Assembly (NCBI RefSeq): GCF_021166475.1
Contig: NZ_JAJOYS010000001.1
Span: forward strand, 372,001-436,000
Direction: 5' to 3'
DNA from: Pelagibacterium xiamenense
GTDB taxonomy: Bacteria; Pseudomonadota; Alphaproteobacteria; Rhizobiales; Devosiaceae
Length of the DNA stretch: 64,000 nucleotides
Below are positions 8,709-17,821 of this stretch, piece after piece. Within the stretch, counting starts at the first letter, position 1. Every line of letters begins with the position of its first letter. The position numbers were made by a program, and so were the translations under genes. The notes below the pieces were generated by a model that worked only from the letters and a program-made list of their open reading frames with translations, was not told where the DNA came from and did no database searches.

Positions 8709-10594
8709 CAGGCCAGAAACCGAGCTGGAATGAAGCAGGGCATGGAGTCCTCCCACAGACTGTCCGTCACAAGGCGCTTATTGGATCCATCCGCTTCCAT
8801 GACCATGATCTGGCCATAGGGCTGAAAGGTATAGTCATAGATCGCTGCTTCGTCACGGAACCCATATTGAGCCGTCGAATAGGCAATCTTGCCATCAAGG
8901 GTCCACACCGAGTGGGCATCGGTGGCGCGAGTCTCTGTCAGTTGGGTGCAGTCTGTACCGTCCGGACGGATCTTGCAGATATGGTAGTCGGCCCAGCCGA
9001 ACTCACGCGTAAAGGTGATCCATTCGCCATCGGGAGACCAGCCGGGCATATTGTCGATTTCTGTTGTCAGCGTGCGGACGGACTTGTCCTCGACATTGAC
9101 GATGCGAAGCCCTCCGCCGGCCTTGCTCCAGACTCTATAGACGATTTCGCGACCGTCCGCCGAGTAGCTGGGGAAGCCGGCGTGCTCGGTGCCGTCGGTC
9201 AGATCCTCATAATATGAGCCATCGGCCTTTACCCGCATGATCTTTGCCGTTGCGCCGCCTCGGGCGTCAAACCAGGGGCCCAATCCAAAAGCGATCCATT
9301 CGCCGTCGGGAGACCAGGTGGGCTGAAACGCGCCCGCGAGCCCCTTCTTGTTCTGAACTGGATCCAGCCCCTTGCCCGTGACATTGAAGACCACACGCCG
9401 ATCCGACCCGTCTGCATTGCAGGTCACGATCGAGGAATTGCCGTTCTGCTTTTCGGTAATCGCGAGCTTGCCCTGGCGCGAGACGGCAGGAAAGACGTCG
9501 GTCGATCGGTATTCCCAATCCTCGTCCCAACTATGAAGCGGCTTGCCCTGAGCCCGCCAGGCGAAATTGACCTTTTCATAGACTACTTTCTTGCCATCGG
9601 GGGACCAACAGGGCGAGCGCAGGGCGCGGAACACCGGCTCGATCCCGGCGGTATAGTAAAGCCCCGTCTGCGGCCCCTCGTAATTCATCCAGGCCAGGTC
9701 GGTCTCGCGCAGGTTCGTGTCCATACCGATACCCTTGAGGTAGTAGGCAACGGTTCCGTCGGGCAGGATCTGCGGGTTGATCTTGAGGCCCGGTCCTTGG
9801 GTGTGCACGATGCGGTCACCACCGGTGGCGAAGTCCACCGAGACAATCTGCGAAACGCCATTGGAGATCTTCTCGGGACGGCGCGAGTACCAGTTGTGTT
9901 CGCGCTCCATCTCGTAAAACACGATACGTTTGCCGTCTGGAGAGAACTTGGGCGTGCCCAGGGCATGATCTTGTTTGAACGCGATCTGGCGAAACCCTGA
10001 TCCGTCCGGCCGGATCGCATATATGCCCAGAACCTGGGTGTGTTCCCATCCGTGCCCCTGCTTGTGACCGTACCAGCCGGTATTGCGGTCCGAGGAAAAC
10101 ACCAGCCATTCCCCGTCCGGAGACCAGGTGGGACGAAAATATCCGTCAGGGCTCCCCGGGTCTCCAGCCACTTCTGGTCTGCCGGTGAGATTGCGGCGTT
10201 CACCTGTTGACAGATCCACGACCCAAACATTGGACTTATATCCGTCAGCGGTCGAAACGTAGGCACCCAGAGTTCCGTCGGGAGAGATCGTGAGAACATC
10301 TTCGACCGCAGGGGAGGCCACGACTGGCTGCACATCCGAACCATCGATCCGGCAGCGATACACATCGGCATTGCCATCGCCGTTCCGCTCCGTCGTGAAT
10401 GTCACCCATTGGCCGTCAGGGGAGAAACTGGCGTGATAGTCAAAGTCCGATCCCTCCATCAAGAGCCGCTCGTCGCTGCCATCTGCATTGGCAATATATA
10501 TCTGTGCGCTGGATGGGCCGATGCGGTTCATTAGCATCACGCCCTTCTTGCCCGGGGCAGCCTTATTGATCGTGATCGGGAATTGCTCGTTCAT
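8708..10594 (-). CDS. TolB-like PD40/WD40-like beta-propeller protein
   Basis: A 628-residue protein made of repeated PD40 blades: WSPDGEWLVFSSDRN, FSPDGKRIVFYE, WSPDGKKVVYEK, WSPDGEWIAFG, YSADGREIVYRVW and WSPDGEWITFTRE are all visible. These are the strands found in TolB, DPP-IV-type peptidases and oligogalacturonate lyases, but no hydrolase domain follows. There is no signal peptide, so it should be cytosolic unless exported otherwise. GGAGAAAC precedes the ATG. It overlaps the lactonase gene by one start/stop, so the two propellers form one operon convergent with the TRAP genes. Function is not assignable beyond the fold. Confidence 0.7.
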   Translation of the reverse strand: MNEQFPITINKAAPGKKGVMLMNRIGPSSAQIYIANADGSDERLLMEGSDFDYHASFSPDGQWVTFTTERNGDGNADVYRCRIDGSDVQPVVASPAVEDVLTISPDGTLGAYVSTADGYKSNVWVVDLSTGERRNLTGRPEVAGDPGSPDGYFRPTWSPDGEWLVFSSDRNTGWYGHKQGHGWEHTQVLGIYAIRPDGSGFRQIAFKQDHALGTPKFSPDGKRIVFYEMEREHNWYSRRPEKISNGVSQIVSVDFATGGDRIVHTQGPGLKINPQILPDGTVAYYLKGIGMDTNLRETDLAWMNYEGPQTGLYYTAGIEPVFRALRSPCWSPDGKKVVYEKVNFAWRAQGKPLHSWDEDWEYRSTDVFPAVSRQGKLAITEKQNGNSSIVTCNADGSDRRVVFNVTGKGLDPVQNKKGLAGAFQPTWSPDGEWIAFGLGPWFDARGGATAKIMRVKADGSYYEDLTDGTEHAGFPSYSADGREIVYRVWSKAGGGLRIVNVEDKSVRTLTTEIDNMPGWSPDGEWITFTREFGWADYHICKIRPDGTDCTQLTETRATDAHSVWTLDGKIAYSTAQYGFRDEAAIYDYTFQPYGQIMVMEADGSNKRLVTDSLWEDSMPCFIPARFLA

Positions 10595-10713
10595 TACCGT
10601 TTCTCCTGCGATGACAGGTCGGGGCGAACGGGCGCCCCAGGGTCATCGGTTAACATTTCGGCCGATGCCGGCCCAATAAGGACTGCATGCTCGGCCAAAA
10701 GAACTTTGCTCTC

Positions 10714-11997
10714 TCAAGCTAGGGATTTATCGCTTGCGTCGGCCGTGCCACGGGTCCAGTAGCCCGCCGCTTTGAGCGCCTCGCGCGGGTGGCCCTTTTC
10801 AAGGAAATGATCGCGCAAGGCGCGGGCAACAGCGGCTTCCGCGGCGATCCATACGAAGCCGCGCCCATGAGGTAGGCTCATCGAGTTTGCCGCCTCCAAC
10901 AATGAGGATGGGTTTGCGGCCTCGGCTTCGGGGCGATGAACCCAGTGGCAGGTGGCATTTGCCGCCGTATCAAAGACCTGTTCATCATCGGGACCGTCCA
11001 CGGCCGCGAGGGTGATGACATGGGAGCCTTGGCCCAAGGCCTCTACCTGCCTGCCGATGGCTGGAAGTGCGGTTTCGTCGCCGATCAGAAGCCACCAGTC
11101 AAAAACGTCTGCGATGACCGATGAGCCGCGCGGGCCACCAATAGAAACGCTATCCCCCGGCCTGGCCTCGAGCGCCCATTGCGTCGCCGGACCTGCCTGA
11201 TGAACAGCGAAATCCAGCGTCAGCGTTCTGGCGTCCGGGTCAAAGGCCCGAGGGGTATAATCCCGCATGATGGGCTTTCGATCTTCTTGGTGGGGCTGGT
11301 CCTGCGATGGCAGAAACAGTTTGACGTGATCGTCAAAGCCCCGACTTTCGAAGTCTTTGAGATCATCGCCGGTCAGAACCAGTCGGATCATGTGCGGGGT
11401 GAGGTAATATTTTCGTGCGATCCGCAACTTGCGCCGCTTGGGCTCAAATCTGTAACGGGTGAAGATCGAAGTTTGCTGGGCTTGGGCATCGCGGGTCAGT
11501 TCGCTGGCCAAGCGAGAAATCTTGTTTGCAACATCCACAATGTCGGTATTGGCCGGTGCGGCGCCGAGCCGGTCGCGGATAGCGGCCTTCAGTGCATCCA
11601 TTGCGGCCACCACCTCCTGAGGCGCGCCGGCTCGGCCCGAGCCGGGTTTGCGAGCCCAGATCGCCGAAACCGCATCAGCGTTGGCCGCCAGAAATGCGCT
11701 GCCGGCCTCGGTAATCTGGGCGCATTTGCGGCCCACCTCGTGCTCGGCCACCGTGACGAACTTCATGTCTTCGAGCCAACCGATAGCGGGGTATATGGCG
11801 CCAGGACTGGGGATGTAGGCGCCGTCGAATTTCTGCTCGATCTGTCGAATGATCTCATAGCCGTGGCGGGGCTTGTGAGCCACGAGCGCCAAGACCATCA
11901 ATCTCAGGTCGCCATAGTCAAAGGGACGTTTTTTTAATGGACGCCCGCCTTTGATCTTATTCCCTCTCCGCCCATCGGTCTGCGATCCTCGCGGCAT
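10714..11997 (-). CDS. PadR-family repressor fused to a siderophore-interacting FAD protein
   Basis: A 427-residue two-domain protein. Residues about 20-125 are a PadR winged helix (DYGDLRLMVLALVAHKPRHGYEIIRQIEQ, then PSPGAIYPAIGWLED). Residues about 180-420 are a siderophore-interacting/ferric-chelate reductase module: PHMIRLVLTGDDL, then RDYTPRAFDPDARTLTLDF for FAD binding, GPRGSS, a WWLLIGDETALPAIGR nucleotide site and a C-terminal YWTRG. In Escherichia coli the two activities are separate neighbours (YqjI repressor and YqjH reductase); here they are one chain. The start at 11997 was chosen because it opens the PadR domain and places the inverted repeat at 12002-12046 just upstream. It probably senses metal or reductase state and represses itself. 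The fusion is in one unbroken frame. Confidence 0.85.
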   Translation of the reverse strand: MPRGSQTDGRRGNKIKGGRPLKKRPFDYGDLRLMVLALVAHKPRHGYEIIRQIEQKFDGAYIPSPGAIYPAIGWLEDMKFVTVAEHEVGRKCAQITEAGSAFLAANADAVSAIWARKPGSGRAGAPQEVVAAMDALKAAIRDRLGAAPANTDIVDVANKISRLASELTRDAQAQQTSIFTRYRFEPKRRKLRIARKYYLTPHMIRLVLTGDDLKDFESRGFDDHVKLFLPSQDQPHQEDRKPIMRDYTPRAFDPDARTLTLDFAVHQAGPATQWALEARPGDSVSIGGPRGSSVIADVFDWWLLIGDETALPAIGRQVEALGQGSHVITLAAVDGPDDEQVFDTAANATCHWVHRPEAEAANPSSLLEAANSMSLPHGRGFVWIAAEAAVARALRDHFLEKGHPREALKAAGYWTRGTADASDKSLA

Positions 11998-12001
11998 TGC
12001 A

Positions 12002-12046
12002 CTTCCTTTTCGATATAACGAACATGTCGATATATCGAAAAGGAAG
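12002..12046. promoter_or_regulatory. 16-bp inverted-repeat operator for the PadR-fused flavoprotein
   Basis: Perfect inverted repeat: 12002-12017 pairs with 12031-12046, separated by 13 nt that contain another partial half-site (GTCGATAT). The inner core is CGATATA/TATATCG. It begins 5 nt upstream of the start codon of the leftward gene, where an autoregulating PadR protein would be expected to bind. It also faces a weak rightward frame at 12108. Confidence 0.75.
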
Positions 12047-12107
12047 GAGTTGCAAGACCCCCGGCTTTCCGCTGCAGATCCAACCTTTTGTTTTAGGAGG
12101 GTGTTGG

Positions 12108-12401
12108 ATGACCGTGGACGTGCCTGCAGGTGCCCTTGCCGTCCGCCGAAATTATCGCTCAAGAGCTCGTATTTGGGTCTGCAAATGCGGATCCTGCCCT
12201 TGTCGAATCGTGCACCTTGCCGGGTGTGGCCCCGTTATTCATCCCCCGCCGGTCGCCCTGTTGCTTTGGCCGACCGGTCGATGGAAAGCACGTTCCAGAA
12301 CGCCCGCCGCCCGGGTCTCCGGCGACGGGCGGAGATGCAGGGTGCACCGAAATGGTGCCGACGGTCAGAACCGAACGTTCAGTCGCGCGGTGGCCGAATG
12401 A
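12108..12401 (+). CDS. Possible small protein (97 aa), doubtful
   Basis: An ATG preceded by TAGGAGGG at ideal distance opens a 97-residue frame with a CKCGSCPC cluster near residue 25, then a basic tail. It faces away from the PadR fusion and starts 62 nt past the operator repeat, so it could be a second target of the repressor. Against it, I recognise no family, the composition is arginine- and proline-rich as in non-coding GC-rich frames, and its last 37 nt overlap the autotransporter gene. Apart from this frame and the operator, the 367-nt gap holds nothing I can name. Confidence 0.2.
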   Translation: MTVDVPAGALAVRRNYRSRARIWVCKCGSCPCRIVHLAGCGPVIHPPPVALLLWPTGRWKARSRTPAARVSGDGRRCRVHRNGADGQNRTFSRAVAE

Positions 12402-15400
12402 TCCTGAACTCCGGAGCCGAACTGGCCGCCATAGGCAAAGCTCATCGTGGCCTCATCGGCGAGGTTCAGATCGATCCCGGCTTCGAGCACCAGCGTATCT
12501 CGCCCAAGCGGCACGCCCGCGATGGTGAAGGCATCGCCCGAGGAAGCGAAGGACAGCTGCGAGGCTGGAGCGCCGCCAAAAGCGTGCCGCCAGCCGACCG
12601 TGCCGCGCAGGGTGGCGTCCGTCTCGCCGAACGCGATATCGGTTTCCGCGCGCAGCCCAAGGGTGGTGAAGGTCGCATCGACCACGTTGGAGGCTGCGCT
12701 CAGCGCCGCGGCGCCGCCGCTTTCGGTAAAACCGTCGGTCGCAAGGCTCACATAGGCCAGGTTGGCGAATGGTTCGAACCGGGCCGCACCAGCCTCAAAG
12801 CTGTAGGCAGCCTCACCCCAGGCTTGCAGGGTCCGCGCGTTATAGGACGCGGTGAGGCTGTCCGAGAAGCCGGAGATATCGGTTGAACGCGTCGTGTCGA
12901 GGCTGTGCCAGCTATGGGCAAGGCCGCCCGTGAGCGTGAGAGCCCCCCATTCGCCGCCGCCATAAGCCCCGAGGGTATAGGTATCGGCCGTGCCCGATGA
13001 CACGCGGTCCGAAACACTGAACGTCGAACGCGAATAGCCGCCCAGCACACCGATGCGCGCAGTGTCCAGAACAAGCGCATCACCGCCCATCACGAATCCG
13101 CCGATGGTGCGGTTCATGGCGGCGGCATTGCCGTCGCTGTCCCACCGGCTCCAGCCGCCAAAGCCCTGGCCCCAGATCCCGAAATTCTCGGAAACCGGGT
13201 CCGCGATCTGCGCGGTGGCGTCCGCCCCGACACCGCCGAGCGTCACGCGCAGCCGGTCCATTGCCGCCTCGCGCGGAAACCGGCTGTCCTCAAGCAGCGC
13301 CGTCTGTGCCGAAACATGGATCTCTCCGGTCAGGCTGTCGAGGGCAGCCCGGGCATCGTCTTCGCTCCCGGCAAGGCCCACCAGTGCGTCATAGACCGCA
13401 TTTCCGTCCCCGAGCGCTTCGACCGCCGGTGCAACGGCCTGCTGGTTGGGCGTTTCGGCGATCTGCGAGAAATAGGCGACCTGTTCGGATATCAGATAGA
13501 CGCCGGTGGCATCGTAGCGGTCGGTGAAATCCAGAAAGATGTAGTCGTCGCTCACATCGTCGAATGTCCCCGACACGCTGCTCGCCGTGATAATCGTGTA
13601 GGTGCCCGGTGCGGCATAGGAGGAGCCGTCGTCGGACCCGTTCTCGGGTGTGACATGGATGGTGCCGCCATTGATCGTCACCGCGCCGCTGGCGTCGAGA
13701 AGGTCGTTATTGATCCCGGCAGAAAAGCCGCCATCGTCGAGCTCAACTTCGTAGACCGATCCGGGATTGAAAATAATGGTGCCCACATGGGTCGTGCCGA
13801 TGGAATTGCCCGGCGCCAGGACGCCTCCCGCCTGCATGGCGACCAGACCGGACAAGGTTCCAGATCCGCCAAGAACGCCCCCATCCAGGGCAACCACGTT
13901 GCCGCCCAGGCTGCCATTGACACGCAGGGCGCCGCCGGTGATCGAGGTCACCCCCGAAAACCCCGATGAATCGCCTCCCAGGAGCGTTTCGCCCGCGGCA
14001 TGATAGATGCGGCCCTCGCCGATCATGTCCGCGTCAAATGCGTAGGCATCGTCCGTGTGGTTGAAGACGAGTTTTGCATCTTCATGGTCACCGAACCACA
14101 GCTCCGCAGCGTCAAGAGTGCCCGCCCCCTGAGCGGCCGCGCCGCCTGCCGCGCCGATATTCAGCGTGCCGTCGGAACTTGCGTCGTAGCCCAGATAGGC
14201 TCTGCCCGAAACGCTGACCGTCCCGCCATCCGCGATGGTCAGGACGCCGGTACCGTCCTCGGCGATAATAAGCCAGGAATTGCTGCTGAGATTGGCCGAC
14301 GCGCCGCGGACCAGAACCGTTCCCTGCCCATCCGCGTCGTAGCCCAGATAGATCGTCGAATCCGCGTGAACGCTGCCGTCGATAATGTTGAGGGTGCCGG
14401 CGCCGATGTCACCGACCAGCAATTCGTTGCCGGCTTCCATGTAGGAACCGCCGCCTGTCACGTTGACCGTGCCAAGGGTGCCGCTGTCCGCGGCGATAGC
14501 GATATCGTTGTCGATGACGGCCTGTCCCCCCTCGGCGATGGTCAACTGTCCTGTGCCACCGGCAGAATTGCCCAGATAGAGGCCGCCGGTGGCGGTCAGT
14601 TCAGACCCCGCCCCGGTAATGGTCCCGACACCGTCACCGAGGTCGCCGACGAATATGTGATCATTGGAAGACAGGGTTCCGCCCGCCGCGAGGGTCAGTT
14701 CGCCGCGCGAACCCACATCGCCGCCAAGGCTGACTTGCCCGACAGTGTTCCAGGCCGCGTCGTTGACCTCCAACGTGCCCGAACCGGAGCTGTCGTGGGA
14801 GCCGAGAATGAGTGCGAAGCCGCTATCATTCACCACGGCGCCGTTGGAAATGATGATGTTGCCCGCGCCACCGGTGCCGACATAGGTATTGTTGCCGGTG
14901 TCCCAGGCCGAACCGCCGGTTACGGTCAACGTCCCCATGCCGCCGATCTCGCCGATATTGGCGAACCCGCCCGTAGTCAGGGTGCCGCCGTTCTCGACGG
15001 TCATCACCCCGGTGCCGGAGTCGCCGACAGAAAGGTCGAACCCGATATTCAGCGTGCCGCCGTCATTGACAACCCGGCCGTCACTTCCCGTCTGCGCGCC
15101 TACGGTCATGTCGACATCGACGGTTGCCGTGCCGTCGGTGATGCTGAGGGTTCCGGTGCCGGCATCGCCGATAAAGATATTTCGGGTCGCCAATTGCCCG
15201 CTGGCGCTCGTGACCTCGATCGTCCCTTCCGCGCCAGCCTGATCGCCCAGCGTCGTCGTCGCACCGATGTCGGCAAGCCCGTCTGCGATTCTGAGCGTGC
15301 CTTCGCTGCCGCTCGAACGCGCAATGGTGAGATCACTACCGCTGGCGGAAAGATCCAGCAGCCCGCCGGATTCAATCGTGACGGTACCGGCCGCGGTGCC

Positions 15401-16207
15401 ATTGTGTCCGATAAACCCGTCATCCGCCGCAACTGTCGCGGCATCGCGGATGTACAAAACCCCGGTGCCGCCATAGCCGACCGTCAAGGTGCCATCGGCC
15501 ACATCGAGAACCGATGCCGCGCCGGTAACGGTCGCCTCCCCATAGGCGCCGGCATCGTTCGCGATGCGGATCGCTCCGCCCACGGGGCCCACACTGACGG
15601 AGCCGCCGTCCGAAACCGTCAGGTAGCCGGTTCCGCCCTCGGAAATGTAAAGCGAGTTCGTATGCTCCCACGAGCCGCCGCCTGTCACAACGACGGTGCC
15701 GGTGGACGTGGTGCCGAAGGCGATATTGCCTGTCGTATCGGACACACTCGCGCCGTCGGAAATGGTCAGTTCACCGACGCCGTCATAGCCGACCCAGATC
15801 TGGCTGTTCGATGTCCAGTCCGAGCCCGCACCATCAACGCTCACCGCGCCATCGCCGGTAAGTGTCCGGCCGATAAACGATTCGTAGCTCGTGACGCTGC
15901 CGCCGGCGCCCCCGTTGGAGATTTCCAGCACGCCGGTGCTGTTGTCGCCCACATATAGCTGGTCAAGGATATTCCACGGACTTGCCTGGGTCCCGCTCCC
16001 GCCGCCAATGACGGTCTCGGTGGTGCCGCCATCAATGATCTCCTGAGCGAAGACGGCGGCGGGCAGGAGGCTGACCAGCGCGGTCGTCGCCATCAATGCG
16101 GTGAACCGGAAACCAGCTGCATGACGCTCGTATGGCGGGCAGTTGGCGCCGGCCCGAATGCCGGTATTGCTGTCGAAACTGATCTGCACGTCGTATTCCC
16201 CGAACAC
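12365..16207 (-). CDS. Autotransporter (type Va) with T5SS/PEP-type repeat passenger
   Basis: A 1280-residue surface or secreted protein. The hydrophobic part of the signal peptide ends VFAQ at about residue 55 after an extended N-region; the annotated start is a GTG, and an ATG at 16093 would give a shorter signal. The passenger (about 60-800) consists of some twenty beta-helix repeats of the form VGDxGTGxLTIxDGGxV / GSxGTVxVTGxGSxW. A linker with LGGNVVALDGGVLGGSGTLSG leads to the C-terminal autotransporter barrel (about 1010-1280), ending NVRF with the terminal aromatic needed for outer-membrane assembly. It probably acts in adhesion or aggregation. A 22-nt motif lies 75 nt upstream (16282-16303), shared with the block that begins at 19886. 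Confidence 0.9.
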   Translation of the reverse strand: MFGEYDVQISFDSNTGIRAGANCPPYERHAAGFRFTALMATTALVSLLPAAVFAQEIIDGGTTETVIGGGSGTQASPWNILDQLYVGDNSTGVLEISNGGAGGSVTSYESFIGRTLTGDGAVSVDGAGSDWTSNSQIWVGYDGVGELTISDGASVSDTTGNIAFGTTSTGTVVVTGGGSWEHTNSLYISEGGTGYLTVSDGGSVSVGPVGGAIRIANDAGAYGEATVTGAASVLDVADGTLTVGYGGTGVLYIRDAATVAADDGFIGHNGTAAGTVTIESGGLLDLSASGSDLTIARSSGSEGTLRIADGLADIGATTTLGDQAGAEGTIEVTSASGQLATRNIFIGDAGTGTLSITDGTATVDVDMTVGAQTGSDGRVVNDGGTLNIGFDLSVGDSGTGVMTVENGGTLTTGGFANIGEIGGMGTLTVTGGSAWDTGNNTYVGTGGAGNIIISNGAVVNDSGFALILGSHDSSGSGTLEVNDAAWNTVGQVSLGGDVGSRGELTLAAGGTLSSNDHIFVGDLGDGVGTITGAGSELTATGGLYLGNSAGGTGQLTIAEGGQAVIDNDIAIAADSGTLGTVNVTGGGSYMEAGNELLVGDIGAGTLNIIDGSVHADSTIYLGYDADGQGTVLVRGASANLSSNSWLIIAEDGTGVLTIADGGTVSVSGRAYLGYDASSDGTLNIGAAGGAAAQGAGTLDAAELWFGDHEDAKLVFNHTDDAYAFDADMIGEGRIYHAAGETLLGGDSSGFSGVTSITGGALRVNGSLGGNVVALDGGVLGGSGTLSGLVAMQAGGVLAPGNSIGTTHVGTIIFNPGSVYEVELDDGGFSAGINNDLLDASGAVTINGGTIHVTPENGSDDGSSYAAPGTYTIITASSVSGTFDDVSDDYIFLDFTDRYDATGVYLISEQVAYFSQIAETPNQQAVAPAVEALGDGNAVYDALVGLAGSEDDARAALDSLTGEIHVSAQTALLEDSRFPREAAMDRLRVTLGGVGADATAQIADPVSENFGIWGQGFGGWSRWDSDGNAAAMNRTIGGFVMGGDALVLDTARIGVLGGYSRSTFSVSDRVSSGTADTYTLGAYGGGEWGALTLTGGLAHSWHSLDTTRSTDISGFSDSLTASYNARTLQAWGEAAYSFEAGAARFEPFANLAYVSLATDGFTESGGAAALSAASNVVDATFTTLGLRAETDIAFGETDATLRGTVGWRHAFGGAPASQLSFASSGDAFTIAGVPLGRDTLVLEAGIDLNLADEATMSFAYGGQFGSGVQDHSATARLNVRF

Positions 16208-16281
16208 TGTTTATGGCGACCCGGCCCGGAATCGGACGGGTGCCAGTCTTCAAGGCTTCTACGAAGCTACGCATCGTGCGG

Positions 16282-16303
16282 CATGCGACGTTTGTGCGAT
16301 GCG
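16282..16303 (-). promoter_or_regulatory. 22-nt motif upstream of the autotransporter (copy 1)
   Basis: Differs at one base from 19968-19989. Both copies sit 75-82 nt before the start codon of a leftward gene. Read leftward, the motif contains two CGCAT pentamers in direct repeat with a CAAACGT core between them. It also forms the right part of a larger inverted repeat (CGCATCG at 16270, CGATGCG at 16297). Probably a shared activator site; the regulator is unknown. Confidence 0.5.
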
Positions 16304-16330
16304 ATTGCAGTTTCTCGAGTTGTCCCGGCC

Positions 16331-16954
16331 TCAGGGCGACGGCAGGACGATCTTCTCGTCCCAGTAATATTGCGTCGTCATCTCGACCTCGGACCCGGCA
16401 ATTTCGGCACGCGTTTCGCCAAAATCGACGGCCTGCGCCGGCGTTGTGACGATCATCCGGCGAACGGCCGGGCGCAGGGTTTCTGGATCGAGCCAGACGG
16501 AGACCCGCGAGCGTGAGGCGACGGGCGACGTCGTCTCCTGAATATAGGCGAAATGCGCAAAAGCCTTGCCGTCGATGGTCTCCGTTCCGCATTCGGTATC
16601 GCGAATGCTTTCGCGTAATCGCGCATTCTGCGCGAGCGTCTCCTCCAGCCAATTCTCGCTGCGCATTTGAGAGCGCTGCCACGTTTCGCCATCGCTCGAG
16701 GTGTATTCCTCCGAGCCCAGAACCAGCCAGTGCACGCCCGTTTCTTCGACGATCTGGTAGAAATGGCTGTAGTCGCGGAACCACTGCCCGGTGTGCTGAA
16801 CGGGCACCCCTTCGATCAGGGTTGCGGTTTCGATCCGGTAGTTCTGCCAGGTCTCGCCGGCCTGGAGCAAAGCCTGGATATCCGCGCGGCAGTCGGCCGC
16901 GGCGACCGGAACTGTAGAGAAAAAAGCGATAGGCGCGAGCCAGAGATATTTCAT
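16331..16954 (-). CDS. Exported protein of unknown function
   Basis: A 207-residue protein with a Sec signal peptide (about residues 1-20, VPVAAAD) and two or more cysteines in the mature part (DCRADIQ and DTECGTE). The mature chain has a beta-rich look (YRIETATLIEGVPVQHTGQW, FYQIVEETGVHWLVLGSEEYTSSDG) reminiscent of periplasmic outer-membrane-lipoprotein-sorting-like folds, but I cannot name a family. It is the last gene of a seven-gene leftward block and lies 123 nt before the autotransporter, whose biogenesis or surface function it could serve. Confidence 0.6.
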   Translation of the reverse strand: MKYLWLAPIAFFSTVPVAAADCRADIQALLQAGETWQNYRIETATLIEGVPVQHTGQWFRDYSHFYQIVEETGVHWLVLGSEEYTSSDGETWQRSQMRSENWLEETLAQNARLRESIRDTECGTETIDGKAFAHFAYIQETTSPVASRSRVSVWLDPETLRPAVRRMIVTTPAQAVDFGETRAEIAGSEVEMTTQYYWDEKIVLPSP

Positions 16955-16964
16955 CGATTGGCCC

Positions 16965-17303
16965 TTATTGGTTCATGAAATTGGCGGCATAGACCCAGAA
17001 CCCGATATGCAGCCCCAAGCCCAAAAGCATGAGATTGAAGAATATCCTGCCTGGCCCGCTTTTCAGGTGGCGGCCGGCCACGTCACGCTTGAAGGACTTG
17101 TTGGCAAGGTAGCCGGGCAGCAGTTTTTCCGCGATCCAACTGTATTTCGGCGCGGCCGCGTCGCGCTCGGCAATGACCCTGGCGCCGACGAAGAATGTGC
17201 CCAACTGCCATCCGGCAAAGCCGATAAAGGCGAGGACCGCCGAACCCAGCATCCACCAGGTCGTCCATTCGATTTCTGTGACCGGGACATCATAGACCGT
17301 CAT
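16965..17303 (-). CDS. Small membrane protein of unknown function
   Basis: A 112-residue inner-membrane protein with two clear hydrophobic segments (WWMLGSAVLAFIGFAGWQLGTFFVGA and IFFNLMLLGLGLHIGFWVYAANF) separated by a basic loop of about 40 residues. The start overlaps the upstream DUF3592 gene stop by 4 nt, so it is translated in the same operon. No family recognised. Confidence 0.6.
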   Translation of the reverse strand: MTVYDVPVTEIEWTTWWMLGSAVLAFIGFAGWQLGTFFVGARVIAERDAAAPKYSWIAEKLLPGYLANKSFKRDVAGRHLKSGPGRIFFNLMLLGLGLHIGFWVYAANFMNQ

Positions 17304-17821
17304 TGGCTCCGTTCCTTTTCACGGTTCCTCTTGTTGCGTTCCGCGTCCCGGGCCATCCCGATATTGACGACGCCGATAAAGAGTAGAATGCCGACGATGG
17401 TCAGTGTGTCTTGCAGCGAGCTTCCCCGCATGTCGGGATCGATTTCGCCGACAGCCGGATCATCGGGGAGATAGCGGAGCGTCACCTCGTCCGGCGGGTT
17501 GTGGCGATCAAAAAATCCGCTGGTGACCGGGACCGTGCTCTGGCGCACCTGCGCGCCAATAGTGAACCTGACCGTCATCTCATAGGCATAGCGAGGGCGA
17601 TCGGTGCCACTGCGAATGATGCGTTTGGAGACAATGCGCGCCTGCGTCTTAACGCCGGAGGCATCCAGATCGCGGTAGGTTTGGTCGGTGCTGTGATAGC
17701 TCCAAACCCCGTAAAAGATCGCGCCGGCGAACGGCAGCGACAGAACAGCAATACGGATCAGGGCAAGCCAGAGACTGTCCTGCGGAAGCGTTGCAGGCCC
17801 TGATTTCGCAGTATCAGCCAT
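17300..17821 (-). CDS. DUF3592-type membrane protein
   Basis: A 173-residue protein: one helix near residue 20 (IAVLSLPFAGAIFYGVWSY), a periplasmic or cytosolic beta-rich domain of DUF3592 type (SGVKTQARIVSKRIIRS, YEMTVRFTIGAQVRQSTVPV, DEVTLRYLPDDPAVGEID), and a second helix near the end (TIVGILLFIGVVNIGM). The ATG at 17821 overlaps the preceding stop by 8 nt and was preferred over an upstream in-frame ATG that would add 22 residues inside the neighbour. It is a divergent paralogue of the gene just upstream. Role unknown. Confidence 0.6.
   Translation of the reverse strand: MADTAKSGPATLPQDSLWLALIRIAVLSLPFAGAIFYGVWSYHSTDQTYRDLDASGVKTQARIVSKRIIRSGTDRPRYAYEMTVRFTIGAQVRQSTVPVTSGFFDRHNPPDEVTLRYLPDDPAVGEIDPDMRGSSLQDTLTIVGILLFIGVVNIGMARDAERNKRNREKERSQ

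Noticed and set aside
12600-15950. CRISPR or satellite-like repeat array
   Set aside because: The regularity is at protein level (beta-helix repeats); the nucleotide units diverge and have no fixed spacer structure.
14000-15958. A 652-codon frame on the + strand, opposite the autotransporter
   Set aside because: It is a shadow of the repetitive, GC-biased passenger region; it shows no family motif or ribosome-binding site, and the - strand frame has clear autotransporter domains.
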